NCBI RefSeq assembly: GCF_001612805.1
Contig: NZ_BDBD01000024.1
Coordinates: 53,847 to 117,846 of the forward strand
Reading direction: 5' to 3'
From: Nocardia coubleae NBRC 108252
GTDB lineage: Bacteria; Actinomycetota; Actinomycetes; Mycobacteriales; Mycobacteriaceae
Length of the DNA stretch: 64,000 bases
Positions 64,000 through 64,000 of the stretch are shown piece after piece. Below the pieces are notes generated by a model that saw only the letters and a list, made by a program, of their open reading frames with translations, searched no databases and had not been told where the DNA came from. Numbering within the stretch: position 1 is the first letter of the stretch; each line of letters opens with the position of its first letter. The position numbers were made by a program, and so were the translations under genes.

Positions 64000-64000
64000 G

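Overview
The window is a GC-rich actinobacterial chromosome segment, most likely from Nocardia or a close mycolic-acid relative such as Rhodococcus. The evidence is tandem MspA-type outer-membrane porins, a FadD32-like fatty acyl-AMP ligase next to a KasA/B-like ketosynthase, a DesA-type acyl-ACP desaturase, LytR-CpsA-Psr and L,D-transpeptidase cell-wall enzymes, a single-chain acyl-CoA carboxylase, many GTG/TTG starts, many 4-nt overlaps and several probable leaderless genes. I see no rRNA, tRNA, CRISPR array, insertion sequence or phage. The segment looks like stable, dense chromosome with one accessory-looking biosynthetic island.

Layout. 1-3.4 kb: the end of a DrrA-type ABC ATPase gene diverges from a PadR regulator over three copies of one operator; RidA and small proteins follow. 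3.4-6.7 kb: a two-gene operon of an ATP-grasp ligase and a large protein with a papain-like Cys/His/Asn pattern. 6.8-12.3 kb: the 1818-residue acyl-CoA carboxylase. 12.6-17 kb: an Acg-type nitroreductase, a SulP transporter with a MerR regulator, and a membrane-anchored secreted protein. 17-23.8 kb: an OafA-type acyltransferase, two TerD genes flanking nhaA (which has a structured leader and a 10-codon upstream ORF), and a two-component system. 24-25.3 kb: tandem MspA porins resembling the NfpA/NfpB pair. 25.6-35.3 kb: CinA-C amidase, KASIII/TetR divergent pair, esterase, YaeQ, YjbR, a manganese/zinc-type ABC importer, cupin/MarR divergent pair, amidase.

35.4-45.2 kb is the most interesting region. 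A near-perfect Fur-type box lies between a divergent secreted protein and a nine-gene operon: ATP-grasp ligase, DUF364-like Rossmann protein, cysteine-synthase-like PLP enzyme, MFS exporter, GHMP (PduX-like) kinase, FecCDE/BtuF-type ABC importer and GNAT acetyltransferase. Eight of the nine genes are joined by 4-nt overlaps. The parts fit a metal-repressed, NRPS-independent small metallophore: a kinase makes an O-phospho-amino acid, the PLP enzyme substitutes it, the ATP-grasp couples amino acids, the MFS protein exports the product and the ABC system re-imports the chelate. I know no described pathway with exactly this gene set; the assignment is inference.

45.2-64 kb: a TerD-AIM24 fusion, a large membrane protein, acyl-CoA dehydrogenase, DUF4254 and DUF6459-like proteins, DUF72, an MFS transporter, YceI, a translationally coupled L,D-transpeptidase/LCP pair, the ketosynthase/FAAL operon diverging from the desaturase, a PAS-GGDEF protein, a methyltransferase and a YdcF-like protein.
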